A DNA stretch of 64,000 nucleotides from Pseudomonas sp. SCA2728.1_7 (GTDB taxonomy: Bacteria; Pseudomonadota; Gammaproteobacteria; Pseudomonadales; Pseudomonadaceae), in contig NZ_CP073104.1 in NCBI RefSeq assembly GCF_018138145.1, positions 2,728,001 through 2,792,000 of the forward strand. The letters run 5' to 3'. Shown here piece by piece: positions 48,948 to 56,842 of the stretch. The notes under the pieces are model-generated. The model was given only the letters and a program-made list of their open reading frames with translations. It searched no databases and had not been told where the DNA came from. A program made the position numbers and the translations under genes. Each line of letters starts with the position of its first letter. Positions within the stretch are counted from its first letter, which is position 1.

Positions 48948-49583
48948 TCAGGCCCCCTGAGGATAAATAGTGGATGTTTCGACGGTGTACATGCCGGCGG
49001 CCATGAACGCCTCTCCCGAGGTTTCCAGCCCTTCGATGAACACCGGATAAACCGTGGTCAGTTCGCCGCAAAACGTCGCGGCGGCGATGACGTGATTGCC
49101 GAAAGCGCTCAAGCCAACGGAGACCGTCAGCACATCGCGCTCGCTCTTGGCATCAGCCAGGCGCCGGTCGAGACGGGCGTCGATTTCTTCGCTGTAGGGT
49201 TGGTCGCTGAAGGCGCGTACGGAAAAGCTGTACGGCGCACCGGGCGGTGTCTGTTCGTACCAGGCGCGGATCTCGGGTCTTAACTGCAAACCCTTGGCAG
49301 CGTTTTCCAACGCCTTGCGAGTGCCGGCCTGGCGCGCAGTGGGCCAGGCCAGTTCGACGGTCAGGCGCTTTTCTGCCTCCGGCGCGGCGGTGCTCCACTC
49401 GGCAACACCGCGATCCGCTGCCAGATACGGCAGAAAGGCGATCGGTGTTTCGCTCGGGTTCATCAGTTCCGGAAACGGCGGCGCGATGCGATCAAGCAGT
49501 GCGCCGAAACCCAGATCCAGTCCACGTTCGAGTGCCGAGCTGTTCGCAGGCAACAACGTCGGGCGCTGAGTTTTTTCACTCAT
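48948..49583 (-). CDS. P2 gpI-like baseplate protein
   Basis: 211 residues. LLPANSSALERGLDLGFGALLDRIAPPFPELMNPSETPIAFLPYLAADRGVAEW is unmistakable for gpI (PA0619). It links the fibre to the wedge. Overlaps gpJ by 4 nt and abuts the fibre start. Confidence 0.94.
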   Translation of the reverse strand: MSEKTQRPTLLPANSSALERGLDLGFGALLDRIAPPFPELMNPSETPIAFLPYLAADRGVAEWSTAAPEAEKRLTVELAWPTARQAGTRKALENAAKGLQLRPEIRAWYEQTPPGAPYSFSVRAFSDQPYSEEIDARLDRRLADAKSERDVLTVSVGLSAFGNHVIAAATFCGELTTVYPVFIEGLETSGEAFMAAGMYTVETSTIYPQGA

Positions 49584-50575
49584 AGCGTCAGCACCTCAAC
49601 CTCGACCGCCGTGCAGTACGGCGCTTGAAACGCCGTGGTCACGATTGGCGCCAGCGGTTCGAGAATCTGTAGTTGCACGGCGCCGGCGCTGTGCAGCGTG
49701 TAGTCGATCCAGCTCGGATCGACCCGGCCTTCGAGGCGATGGCAACTGTCGGCGTAGGCCTGCAATTGTTGTTGTGCGGCGACTTTGGTCAGGCCCGAAT
49801 CAGGGCCGGAATTGATCTTCGCGACCACGCGGATCTTGTAGCGCTGAATGTCGGCGGCCTTGACGGTGACGAGGTCAGTTTCCGGTCGTACATCCGGTCG
49901 TGCAAAGTGCTGACGAACGCCTTCAAGCAATGCCTGGGAAGGCGTGCCATCGCCGTCGCGGGACAGCACAGTGACTTGCACTTCGCCCGGCGCAGTGCGT
50001 CGACCGTTGCCATCCTTGACCTGCGCGGCGAGACCATCGGGGTTGAAGGTGTAGGTGACATTCACCACACCGGCATCGGTGGATTCGACTTGCACCGTCG
50101 GACGCTCGCCAAGGGTGAAAACTTCGCGGCGATACTGCATGCGCGAGCCCGCCGCCGGAGCGTGTGGCGCCAGGTAATAACGCAAGCGGGCGTCGTCGTC
50201 GCTTTCATAAATCGCCGGCACCGGCGGAAATGCTGCCGGGTCGCCCGCATCCAGTAACTGCCGCTCCAGGCCCATGTCCGCCAGCCGTGCATCAAGGTTG
50301 CTGCCCGTCGCCCACCACGCCAGCATCTGTTTGATGCGAGCGTTGTATTTGCGCTCGTGGGTTTGCAGGCGCACGCAGAAAGCCTCAAGCGCCAGGGTCA
50401 GCAATTCGCTTTCGTTGTCCAGGCTGGTCTTGAGTTTTGCGGCACTGTCCGGCGAACGCGCCCCGACGTATTCGACGACGAAAGTCTTGAACTCGGCGAG
50501 CAAGTCTTCGAAGGCTTCAACGGTGATCAGCGCGGGTTCGGCCAATTGGTTCTGGCCGGGGATCAACATGCTCAT
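49580..50575 (-). CDS. P2 gpJ-like baseplate wedge protein
   Basis: 331 residues. ERKYNARIKQMLAWWATGSNLDARLADMGLERQLLD and YESDDDARLRYYLAPHAPAAGSRMQYRREVF belong to the baseplate_J family of P2 type (PA0618). Overlaps gpW by 4 nt. Confidence 0.93.
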   Translation of the reverse strand: MSMLIPGQNQLAEPALITVEAFEDLLAEFKTFVVEYVGARSPDSAAKLKTSLDNESELLTLALEAFCVRLQTHERKYNARIKQMLAWWATGSNLDARLADMGLERQLLDAGDPAAFPPVPAIYESDDDARLRYYLAPHAPAAGSRMQYRREVFTLGERPTVQVESTDAGVVNVTYTFNPDGLAAQVKDGNGRRTAPGEVQVTVLSRDGDGTPSQALLEGVRQHFARPDVRPETDLVTVKAADIQRYKIRVVAKINSGPDSGLTKVAAQQQLQAYADSCHRLEGRVDPSWIDYTLHSAGAVQLQILEPLAPIVTTAFQAPYCTAVEVEVLTL

Positions 50576-50904
50576 GTCACGACCTCGAATGTCTGTTGAC
50601 GGTTTTTCCAGGTGCCGGCGAAGCGCAGCAGCAGACCGGCGCCCTGGCGGCTGGCGACGATCACTTGTGGCTGAAAATCGCTGATCCCGTTCTGCGCGTT
50701 GTAGAACGCTTGCGCCGCGTGGCTCTGCGCCAGAAGCAGGACGTCGTCACCGAGGTTCTGCCCCAGCAGCGAGGGGATCAACGAGCCATACAGGGGCCTT
50801 TTTTGCCGGGTGCCGAGCGGCGTAGTCAGGGCCCGTGTCGCGCGCTGCACAAATTGCAGCCAGTCGTCGACCGTGGCCCCGCTGTCTCTATCGATTCCGA
50901 TCAT
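50572..50904 (-). CDS. P2 gpW-like baseplate wedge protein
   Basis: 110 residues. DWLQFVQRATRALTTPLGTRQKRPLYGSLIPSLLGQNL is the GPW/gp25 core (PA0617). Inner baseplate wedge subunit related to a type VI secretion protein (TssE). Confidence 0.92.
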   Translation of the reverse strand: MIGIDRDSGATVDDWLQFVQRATRALTTPLGTRQKRPLYGSLIPSLLGQNLGDDVLLLAQSHAAQAFYNAQNGISDFQPQVIVASRQGAGLLLRFAGTWKNRQQTFEVVT

Positions 50905-50918
50905 GGAAAGCTCTTGAA

Positions 50919-51527
50919 TCAGGGGCTGATGACGCGGCCCTGGTGATCGACCAATGGGCCGCTGAAGTGCACGCCAGAAGTGTCGATGGTCAGGCCGACG
51001 GCACCGAGTTGCAGGGTGATGATTTGTGGTGTCATCGCTAACCGGGCCGGGCCGATGCTCAGCTCCAGCGATTCGCGTGAACCGCTGAAGGCTGCCGGGC
51101 CGTTTTGCCAGTGCAGAGTGTGGCTGGCATCGTCGTAGCCGCTTTCGCTGCCGTCCTTATGCACTCGACGGGTCAGCGTCGGCACCGCGGAGGCTGGTGG
51201 AAAGCGGTCACTGTTCAAGCCGAACAACGCCACACTCTGTGCGCCGCTTTCGCCGCTGCCGTAGTTGAACAGCAGACACTGCTCACCCACCGTCGGAATC
51301 CGCGATTCGCTTTGCGCGCCGGCGCTGGGGTTGAAAAACTTGATCGCTGGCGTGAGCAATCCGCCGTGGCTGACCTGACAGGTGTTGCTCGCGGCGTCGA
51401 CGGTCTGGCAAATGCCGATGCGGCAAAAGCTTTCGGCGCGGCGGTGCAGGTCGTCGATTTCCGCTTCCATTTCGGCCAGACGTTCGATGATCGGCCCCAG
51501 CTGCATGCGCAGTAATGCGTCGAACAT
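50919..51527 (-). CDS. P2 gpV-like baseplate spike
   Basis: 202 residues. An OB domain (CRIGICQTVDAASNTCQVSHGGLLTPAIKFFNPSAG...GEQCLLFNYGSGE) and a C-terminal beta-helix (LSIGPARLAMTPQIITLQLGAVGLTIDTSGVHFSGPLVDHQG) match gpV/PA0616, the membrane-piercing needle. This form lacks a clear terminal His-x-His. Confidence 0.92.
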   Translation of the reverse strand: MFDALLRMQLGPIIERLAEMEAEIDDLHRRAESFCRIGICQTVDAASNTCQVSHGGLLTPAIKFFNPSAGAQSESRIPTVGEQCLLFNYGSGESGAQSVALFGLNSDRFPPASAVPTLTRRVHKDGSESGYDDASHTLHWQNGPAAFSGSRESLELSIGPARLAMTPQIITLQLGAVGLTIDTSGVHFSGPLVDHQGRVISP

Positions 51528-51529
51528 GG

Positions 51530-52051
51530 TCAGGCCTCCAGCGCGGTGTACTGGTCGGGATCGTCAATGTTGCTGACTTCCCAAGTGCGAGCGAATTTCG
51601 GCGTGCCCAGCGGGTCGTCAAGCAAGGTCGGGCCGAGGTAGAGGGTCTGATCGAACGTCAGTGTCCAGGTCTTGTATGGCTGGTCGGCACGGACCAGCAG
51701 CGACGGCAAACCATCAATGTTGATCGGCAGATCGCATTGATCGGCGGGCAGGTCCCAGCGGTTGTCGGTGATCAGGTTTTTCAGCACAGCAATCAGATCG
51801 CATGCTGCAAATGCGCTGGCGGAAAGGGCCGGGATGACTTGCAGGGACAACGTCATGACATGCGCAATTCGCCCGTCAGCGGCACGCACTCCCGCCCCGT
51901 TTCGATCGAAGTCGATCAACACCCAGGCCTGATCGCCCGGTGCAGCGAAATCGTCATGACTACCGACATTGAGGTTGAATCCGGCGGTGTTGCGCAGCGT
52001 CGTCGCAATGGCGGTGAACAGTTGCGACGGCTGCTGGATCGGTGTGGGCAT
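51530..52051 (-). CDS. Phage/pyocin protein of PA0615 type
   Basis: 173 residues from ATG 52051, preceded by AGGAGGT at good spacing. IATTLRNTAGFNLNVGSHDDFAAPGDQAWVLIDFDRNGAGVRAADGRIAH and TWTLTFDQTLYLGPTLLDDPLGTPKF resemble Mu gp37/tail-completion proteins in outline. Its place between holin and gpV equals PA0615 in the R-pyocin cluster. Role probably in tail completion. Confidence 0.75.
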   Translation of the reverse strand: MPTPIQQPSQLFTAIATTLRNTAGFNLNVGSHDDFAAPGDQAWVLIDFDRNGAGVRAADGRIAHVMTLSLQVIPALSASAFAACDLIAVLKNLITDNRWDLPADQCDLPINIDGLPSLLVRADQPYKTWTLTFDQTLYLGPTLLDDPLGTPKFARTWEVSNIDDPDQYTALEA

Positions 52052-52121
52052 ACATGACCTCCTTTTCATTCGTCCACGCGCAGCCCTGCCGCCAACATGG
52101 CGGCACGGAGAAATACCAGGT

Positions 52122-52460
52122 TCAAGGTTGGTCGCGAGGTGGTACTTCGCAGACGCCAATGCGCTTGGCGGCCCAGCGTTCATACAGACCGATAGCCACG
52201 TCGGCTCCGGCCATTGCGGTGAGGCAGCCGAAGGCGCCAGCGGCCCAGATCGACATGCCAGCGGCATACAGCAGCATGATCGCCGACACGCCGCAGATCA
52301 TGCAGGCGCCGGAGCGCAGGGCCAGACGGCGCAGCAGCGGCCAGCCACGTGCGCCCTCCTTGTCGGCGCGCCACATTTCGCCGGACACCCCGCCGACAAC
52401 GGCAAGGAGGATGACCAGCCAGATCGGCATGTCTGCCAACGCTTGTTGCTCGTTTGTCAT
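52122..52460 (-). CDS. Holin (R-pyocin PA0614 / LydA-like)
   Basis: 112 residues with three hydrophobic segments (IWLVILLAVVGGVSG; SGACMICGVSAIMLLYAAGM; IWAAGAFGCLTAMAGADVAIGL). It belongs to the class of phage holins found at the head of R-pyocin operons. It would open the inner membrane for the GH19 endolysin, whose gene lies 30 kb away at the end of the locus. Confidence 0.88.
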   Translation of the reverse strand: MTNEQQALADMPIWLVILLAVVGGVSGEMWRADKEGARGWPLLRRLALRSGACMICGVSAIMLLYAAGMSIWAAGAFGCLTAMAGADVAIGLYERWAAKRIGVCEVPPRDQP

Positions 52461-52532
52461 GTCACGCCTCCGTAGATGATTGATGAGTGATGTGTGTTCG
52501 GTTCAAGCGATGTCTCTTCAGGTAGGCATTCC

Positions 52533-52559
52533 AAAAAGCCCGGCAGTCTCCGGGCTTTT
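52533..52559 (-). terminator. Terminator hairpin downstream of the first fibre chaperone
   Basis: AAAAAGCCCGG pairs with CCGGGCTTTT, loop CAGTCT; U-run on the minus strand. Part of a ~50-nt sequence repeated at 53095-53122. Confidence 0.75.
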
Positions 52560-52592
52560 CAGTAATGCGGCCCGGAAAACCGCACAGCTGAT

Positions 52593-53021
52593 TTAAACGA
52601 AAGGGAAAGGGATCGTTGGCCAAGTGATGGTGTACGGGAAATCAGGTTGATTTTTGTATTCGCTCACGGCGACAACGTATTGCTTGAAAGCCAGTAACGC
52701 TGCTTCTTCAGCAGGCGTTGCGACGCCCAGATCCACCTTGTAATCAAATGGATTGAGCAGCAGCCATTTTTGCGTGTCTGCCAGCAACAGGGTCGCAATC
52801 TCTCGGCCTTCACGTACTAGCTGGTCATAGGTAGGCGCGGCAAACTCCCAATGATCACCGACCCTGAAAGCACTCCATCCGACCTGGACTGTCGTGTTAC
52901 CCGTGACATCCACCCATTCTCCCAACACAGTATCTGGAGGGTTTACTGGCATCGTTTCATCGGTATCCAGAATTTGATAAACCTTCAGGTTGTACAGTGC
53001 GATAAAAACGTATCGATTCAT
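52593..53021 (-). CDS. Orphan tail-fibre assembly protein at the head of the locus
   Basis: 142 residues from ATG 53021, preceded by AAGGAG. FIALYNLKVYQILDTDETMPVNPPDTVLGEWVDVTGN at the start and LLAFKQYVVAVSEYKNQPDFPYTITWPTIPFP at the end are Tfa-like. No fibre gene is next to it: it lies between promoter region and holin. It is flanked by two copies of a ~50-nt repeat including a terminator, suggesting that it arrived as, or is maintained as, a cassette. Confidence 0.78.
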   Translation of the reverse strand: MNRYVFIALYNLKVYQILDTDETMPVNPPDTVLGEWVDVTGNTTVQVGWSAFRVGDHWEFAAPTYDQLVREGREIATLLLADTQKWLLLNPFDYKVDLGVATPAEEAALLAFKQYVVAVSEYKNQPDFPYTITWPTIPFPFV

Positions 53022-53094
53022 GCAGTTCTCCTTTTTAGATTTACAACACCTGGCGGTTGGCGGCTCGAGCAGATCGAAGCCAGGCAGGCATTCC

Positions 53095-53122
53095 AAAAAG
53101 CCCGGCAGTCCGCCGGGCTTTT
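53095..53122 (-). terminator. Terminator hairpin upstream of the orphan chaperone gene
   Basis: AAAAAGCCCGGC, AGTCC, GCCGGGCTTTT. It lies between the operator cluster and the first gene, so it would act as a transcription attenuator for the whole locus unless antiterminated; second copy at 52533-52559. Confidence 0.7.
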
Positions 53123-53391
53123 CAGTAATGCGCTCCTTCGCCTTCCTTCAAATCCTGTGTTCAAGAAGGAAGCTGACTGTTCGGCGCTACTGGCGCGGTA
53201 CGAGTCCATTCAAATTGTTTTTCCGACCGCGGTCCCTGCCCGCCGGATAACTGCTTCTGGTGCTTTACGCTGCACACCCGGGTCAGTTGCCAACCCTCTG
53301 AACCGTTGAGGCCGGTTCATCGCTGCCTGTTCTTGTGGAACTAAAGAGCTTTCTTGCCAGCCGCTTTGTCGAGCGGCTTGGTGGCAATAAT

Positions 53392-53459
53392 ATGCATGTA
53401 TGCATATCCAGTCAATGCGCAAATGCATTTATTTATGCATTAGAAATGCGTAGGTGCAT
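53392..53459 (-). promoter_or_regulatory. Operator cluster of the tailocin promoter (TGCAT half-sites)
   Basis: In 68 bases there are ATGCATGTATGCAT, ATGCGC, the 10-bp palindrome AAATGCATTT, ATGCAT, ATGCG and TGCAT. Similar words recur upstream of the repressor gene (TTTGCAT at 54324-54330, ACGCAT at 54336-54341, GATGCAAAATGAT at 54355) and at its start. The stretch is AT-rich in a GC-rich context and lies 370 nt upstream of the first tailocin gene. It is the best candidate for repressor binding and the late promoter. Between 53123 and 53545 nothing else was recognised. Confidence 0.65.
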
Positions 53460-53545
53460 GGAAGCCCCGCAGTTCAAGGGTTTGGCGGTTTCATCAAGGC
53501 GAAAAAAAACCCGCCAAAGGACGGGTTTATCTGGAGAAGGTCTGG

Positions 53546-54289
53546 TTAGCGGGCGTACATGCCCCACCAGAAGACGTGACCGAGGATGACGATCTGCTCT
53601 TCCTGGATTTCCTGGAAGCTGTAGTCCTCGTCCGGGTGTTCATCGCGATTGAAGCTGCGCAGACGAATGCCGGTGGGCAAGCGGTAAAGCTGCTTCACGC
53701 GTAACTGGCCGTTGTGATTGATCGCGTACAGGTCGCCATCGATGATGTCGCCGATGCCGCACTTGCCCGCGTTGACGCCGACAGTGGCGCCATCACGCAA
53801 CACTGGCAACATACTGTTGCCACGTACTGTCACGCATTTGGCCTGGTCGAACTGCACACCGTTATGGCGCAGGCTACGCTTGCCGAAGCGCAGGCTAGAG
53901 CGCTCGCTCTCTTCGATGACGAATCTTCCTGATCCAGCAGCCAATTCAACCTCGCGAAGGAACGGCACCGATACTTCGTCATCATCGACAGGCGTATCGT
54001 CGTCCCACAGCATTATGTCCTTGAGTTCCGCGTGTACATCATCACGCGCGGCACCGGCCGATGGCGCGACATCCGCGCGCCCGCGCAACTGATCGGTGCT
54101 CACGGCGAAGTACTCGGCGATCTTCGAGATGTGTTTATCCGAGGGATCGACGATCTTCCCGCTGAGAATCCGCGAGAGTGTGGATTGGGGCACGCCGGTG
54201 CGACGGTGGAGCTCCGTGGGGGAGATCCCGTGCTGGTCGAGCAGTGCTCTTAAGACGGAGGCTACGTTGCGTTTTTGCATAACGCGCAT
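53546..54289 (-). CDS. LexA/CI-like self-cleaving repressor of the tailocins (PrtR-like)
   Basis: 247 residues (or 244 from ATG 54280). N-terminal HTH_XRE (SPTELHRRTGVPQSTLSRILSGK) and C-terminal S24 peptidase domain with cleavage site LAAGSG (Ala118-Gly119), nucleophile Ser159 in RGNSMLPVLRDG and general base Lys199 (LRVKQLY). RecA filaments should trigger its self-cleavage, as for PrtR of P. aeruginosa, whose loss induces pyocins. Unlike P. aeruginosa, no prtN activator gene is adjacent. Same strand as the tailocins, upstream of their promoter. Confidence 0.9.
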   Translation of the reverse strand: MRVMQKRNVASVLRALLDQHGISPTELHRRTGVPQSTLSRILSGKIVDPSDKHISKIAEYFAVSTDQLRGRADVAPSAGAARDDVHAELKDIMLWDDDTPVDDDEVSVPFLREVELAAGSGRFVIEESERSSLRFGKRSLRHNGVQFDQAKCVTVRGNSMLPVLRDGATVGVNAGKCGIGDIIDGDLYAINHNGQLRVKQLYRLPTGIRLRSFNRDEHPDEDYSFQEIQEEQIVILGHVFWWGMYAR

Positions 54290-54354
54290 AGTGCTTGAAG
54301 TTATTCGTTAAGACAAATGCTGATTTGCATAATTAACGCATAAATATGAAACCA

Positions 54355-54391
54355 GATGCAAAATGATATTGCAAAGCCATCATTTTGCATC
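54355..54391. promoter_or_regulatory. 13-bp inverted repeat upstream of the repressor gene
   Basis: GATGCAAAATGAT and ATCATTTTGCATC with 11 nt between them, 66 nt upstream of the repressor start. Each arm includes the TGCA core of the operator cluster at 53.4 kb. Alternatives are an autoregulatory operator or a transcript end for the lipoprotein gene; the lack of a U-run favours the operator. Confidence 0.55.
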
Positions 54392-54418
54392 GAATAACGG
54401 CCCGGTTCCAACGTGCGG

Positions 54419-54601
54419 TCAGCCTTTGACGCGACGCGCGGCAGCATTGGCTTTTTTAAGTCGATCGGTTCTGGCCTTTCTGTCGTAATCGTCCTTGGCG
54501 CCCATGATTCCCCCGGCAGCGTGCACCCAGTCAGTGGCGGTGCAGCCAGAGATCAGCACAGCAGAAGTAATGACTGAAGCAAAGATAAGGATATTTTTCA
54601 T
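54419..54601 (-). CDS. Small lipoprotein
   Basis: 60 residues with lipobox LISGC (Cys at about 20) after a hydrophobic signal. The mature part is 40 residues, positively charged (DRKARTDRLKKANAAARRVKG). No function can be assigned. Entericidin-like size, but different composition. It lies just outside the tailocin regulatory region. Confidence 0.65.
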   Translation of the reverse strand: MKNILIFASVITSAVLISGCTATDWVHAAGGIMGAKDDYDRKARTDRLKKANAAARRVKG

Positions 54602-54691
54602 ATTCGGTTCCCCGGTGTCACTGATGAGCCTGTTGAATTACAGAGTTGAAAAAAGAAAACCTGCTGCGGCGTGTTCGCCGTGGTTGACCCT

Positions 54692-55072
54692 TTACTCATC
54701 CATGAGCTTTTGCAGTTTTGTCTGAGCTCGTTCGAGCCTGGCTTCCTGTTTCTTGATGACTTTCACATCGCCGTACTGACGCGCGGCCTCCAGATAGTTC
54801 TGTCTGCGTCGCACTTCGGCTTCGGCCTTTTGGATGGAGCTAGAACGGTCATCTTGCGCGGAGGGTTCTTGGCAATAACGCTCGACATTGGCCAGCGCCC
54901 GCTCCAGACCGGACTTGCGATATACATTGTCCGTCTTATCGGCGCGCTCAATTTGCAACACAAGTTCAGCGCGGCGCTGCGCGCAACTTTCCCGCGAGTC
55001 AGCCCTTGAACTATCGATGATCAAAACGCTGCCAATCAGCAGGGACAGATTCCACAACAGACTTGATCTCAT
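54692..55072 (-). CDS. DUF1090 family periplasmic protein (YqjC-like)
   Basis: 126 residues with a signal peptide (to about residue 24, SRA-DS). The mature part is a charged helical hairpin: CAQRRAELVLQIERADKTDNVYRKSGLERALANVERYC with two Cys, then RSSSIQKAEAEVRRRQNYLEAARQYGDVKVIKKQEARLERAQTKLQKL. DUF1090 proteins are common, often acid- or salt-responsive, with unknown activity. Confidence 0.8.
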   Translation of the reverse strand: MRSSLLWNLSLLIGSVLIIDSSRADSRESCAQRRAELVLQIERADKTDNVYRKSGLERALANVERYCQEPSAQDDRSSSIQKAEAEVRRRQNYLEAARQYGDVKVIKKQEARLERAQTKLQKLMDE

Positions 55073-55625
55073 CAGACAAACCCCAGATAGTTGTTTTCTC
55101 CAGCGCGCCTATGAAAGTAGCTCACACGAGACCATGCTTCGCAACTACCTAACGTTTCTCTTATACCAAGAAGTGCTGCCTTCAGCATTTCGCAACAACG
55201 AACTCTACACATCGGGAAGTGTTCGACCATCCACGCCACTGGTACGTAAACATGATCGAAACACAGCAAAACAGGAGTGCGATCAAACAATGTGGAAATA
55301 CTCACATCCTTTTCTTTTCCGGCAATAACCGCCGGCACAAACACAATACCTTCCCGGTTTATTGCAATTGATCGCTTCCAGGCGGGAGACTTGGCCCCAT
55401 TAGCACTGCGCACGCAAAACCAGAGCATTTATAACGTTCCTCAACAGCCTAAACATCATCATGTTATTCAAGGCAAGCAAACAGCCGCCTGCGTTGACTC
55501 TCCGGCAGTCGCAGGCGCTGTTGGCTTGACTCGAATCACATTAACAATGCAGGAGCGTCGAGGCCTTACTGGCGTCTTACTCAATCTTACTTAGTCGCCC
55601 GAGGCCTTACAGCCCGGGGGTCTCG
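55073..55625. other. Region without a confident gene
   Basis: About 550 bases of lower GC. Frames on both strands (plus 54888-55328; minus 55072-55428) lack recognisable motifs, good ribosome sites or typical Pseudomonas codon use. It may contain the promoter for the DUF1090 gene and decayed sequence. No repeat, RNA gene or insertion sequence end was noticed. Confidence 0.4.
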
Positions 55626-56117
55626 CTAACGCGGGACGTGGCAGACGCCGTTGATCAGGTTATTGATGTTGTAGTAGTACTCGGTATCGGAGAAGTAATT
55701 GAACGTCACCATACCGCCTTGAAAACCTCTTTCCATGAACGGAAGTTCATCGCCGGCGGTGTCCGCATCAAACTTTACAATCGAACGCGTCTTGAACAGA
55801 AACCTGGAAGTATCCAGATGGGTTAAGGCAATCTCGAACTTGCGATCATAGGTATAGACTTTGCCTTCAGGTGTTTTAACGACGTAGTGCACATAGAGAG
55901 CGCCTTCCGTTGGGTCGATGGTCATTTCTCCAACGCCATGCCAACGAACTTTGTGATCCTGCGTATGGACAAAGTCTATGGATGCAAAACAGGGTGCGCG
56001 TGGAATATCGCGATTGATCAAATAAAAATGCTTTATGACCAGAGCACCGAAGATGAATACAGACAACGCGGCAATCACTACGATTATTTTTTTCCAACGA
56101 GTTGGTAGTTCACGCAT
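55626..56117 (-). CDS. FidL-like membrane protein
   Basis: 163 residues from ATG 56117 (MRELPTRWKKIIVVIAAL). One transmembrane helix (residues about 9-28), then a periplasmic beta-rich domain (WHGVGEMTIDPTEGALYVHYVVKTPEGKVYTYDRKFEIAL...). Similar to FidL, the partner of the MarT regulator of Salmonella SPI-3. Overlaps the upstream regulator by 34 nt, implying co-expression and a joint sensing complex in the inner membrane. Confidence 0.7.
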   Translation of the reverse strand: MRELPTRWKKIIVVIAALSVFIFGALVIKHFYLINRDIPRAPCFASIDFVHTQDHKVRWHGVGEMTIDPTEGALYVHYVVKTPEGKVYTYDRKFEIALTHLDTSRFLFKTRSIVKFDADTAGDELPFMERGFQGGMVTFNYFSDTEYYYNINNLINGVCHVPR

Positions 56118-56842
56118 ATGGCCTCCCCCTTGCTTTCCGGCTTGATGCACTTGACCAGTAACTGGGAGAGCGGTTTTCGCACATAGTAGTTAATATCGGA
56201 CAATACAATAGGTGGTTCGAACTCACTGAGCGCTTGGACAATATCCTCTTTGGACATCCTTTCACTTTCTTCTACATACAACTTCGCCTCGCCCTCTTGC
56301 CAGATGAGCTTCCACTCTTCCAGATCGGCTGGTTTTTTAAACACCAGATAAGCGTAAAAGACCGGAAGAGCAATTGCCGGCACCAGGATTGCCGGCAAAA
56401 GGAAGCGCCAGTAATGACTGAATGGCTTTTTCACCGTAGGAGCGTCGACGATGAAGGGTTCAGCATCATTTACCAGCGCTGGCGGCGACTCAGAGGCTTG
56501 AGTCTGCGCGCTGAGCAACCGGATTTCACACAACAGCACCACGCCACGGCGTGGCAAAGTCTTGAGACTGTCCCGCGGCAAACCAACCTCAGCGAAATGC
56601 GCGCGGAGCATGTGCAGGGTCTTGTAATAACTGCTGTCGGAAATCACCAGGCCGCGTTCCCCCCAGACTCGGGAGATAAGCTGTTCCTTGTCGGTCACGC
56701 CGGCTATCAGCGCCAGCAGCAGGTCACTTTCATTGCTGCCCAGCACCGCTGCCTGCCGCGCCCGGCTGAGGGTCATTTTTTCCGCATCGTAGTAACAATC
56801 GCTCGCTGATGCTCCTGAACCGATGCCCTCTGACTGTTCCAA
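56084..56842 (-). CDS. ToxR/CadC-like membrane-bound transcriptional regulator (MarT-like)
   Basis: 252 residues. N-terminal OmpR-type winged helix (residues about 20-105: SNESDLLLALIAGVTDKEQLISRVWGERGLVISDSSYYKTLHMLRAHF..LKTLPRRGVVL), one transmembrane helix (about 143-167, WRFLLPAILVPAIALPVFYAYLVF) and a small periplasmic domain with one Cys pair (KCIKPESKGEAICVNY). Such proteins bind DNA directly from the membrane in response to periplasmic signals. The target genes are unknown. It lies divergently from mutS. Confidence 0.8.
   Translation of the reverse strand: MEQSEGIGSGASASDCYYDAEKMTLSRARQAAVLGSNESDLLLALIAGVTDKEQLISRVWGERGLVISDSSYYKTLHMLRAHFAEVGLPRDSLKTLPRRGVVLLCEIRLLSAQTQASESPPALVNDAEPFIVDAPTVKKPFSHYWRFLLPAILVPAIALPVFYAYLVFKKPADLEEWKLIWQEGEAKLYVEESERMSKEDIVQALSEFEPPIVLSDINYYVRKPLSQLLVKCIKPESKGEAICVNYQLVGKK

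Noticed and set aside
21896..54289. Interpretation of the phage genes as a complete prophage
   Set aside because: There are no capsid, portal, terminase, integrase or replication genes in 32 kb; only tail, lysis and control genes. Tailocins explain this better than a decayed prophage because all tail genes are intact.
55072..55428. 118-codon minus-strand frame between the DUF1090 gene and the FidL-like gene
   Set aside because: Unusual Cys/Trp-rich composition, no family resemblance, and an overlapping plus-strand frame of similar length is equally open. Treated as non-coding.
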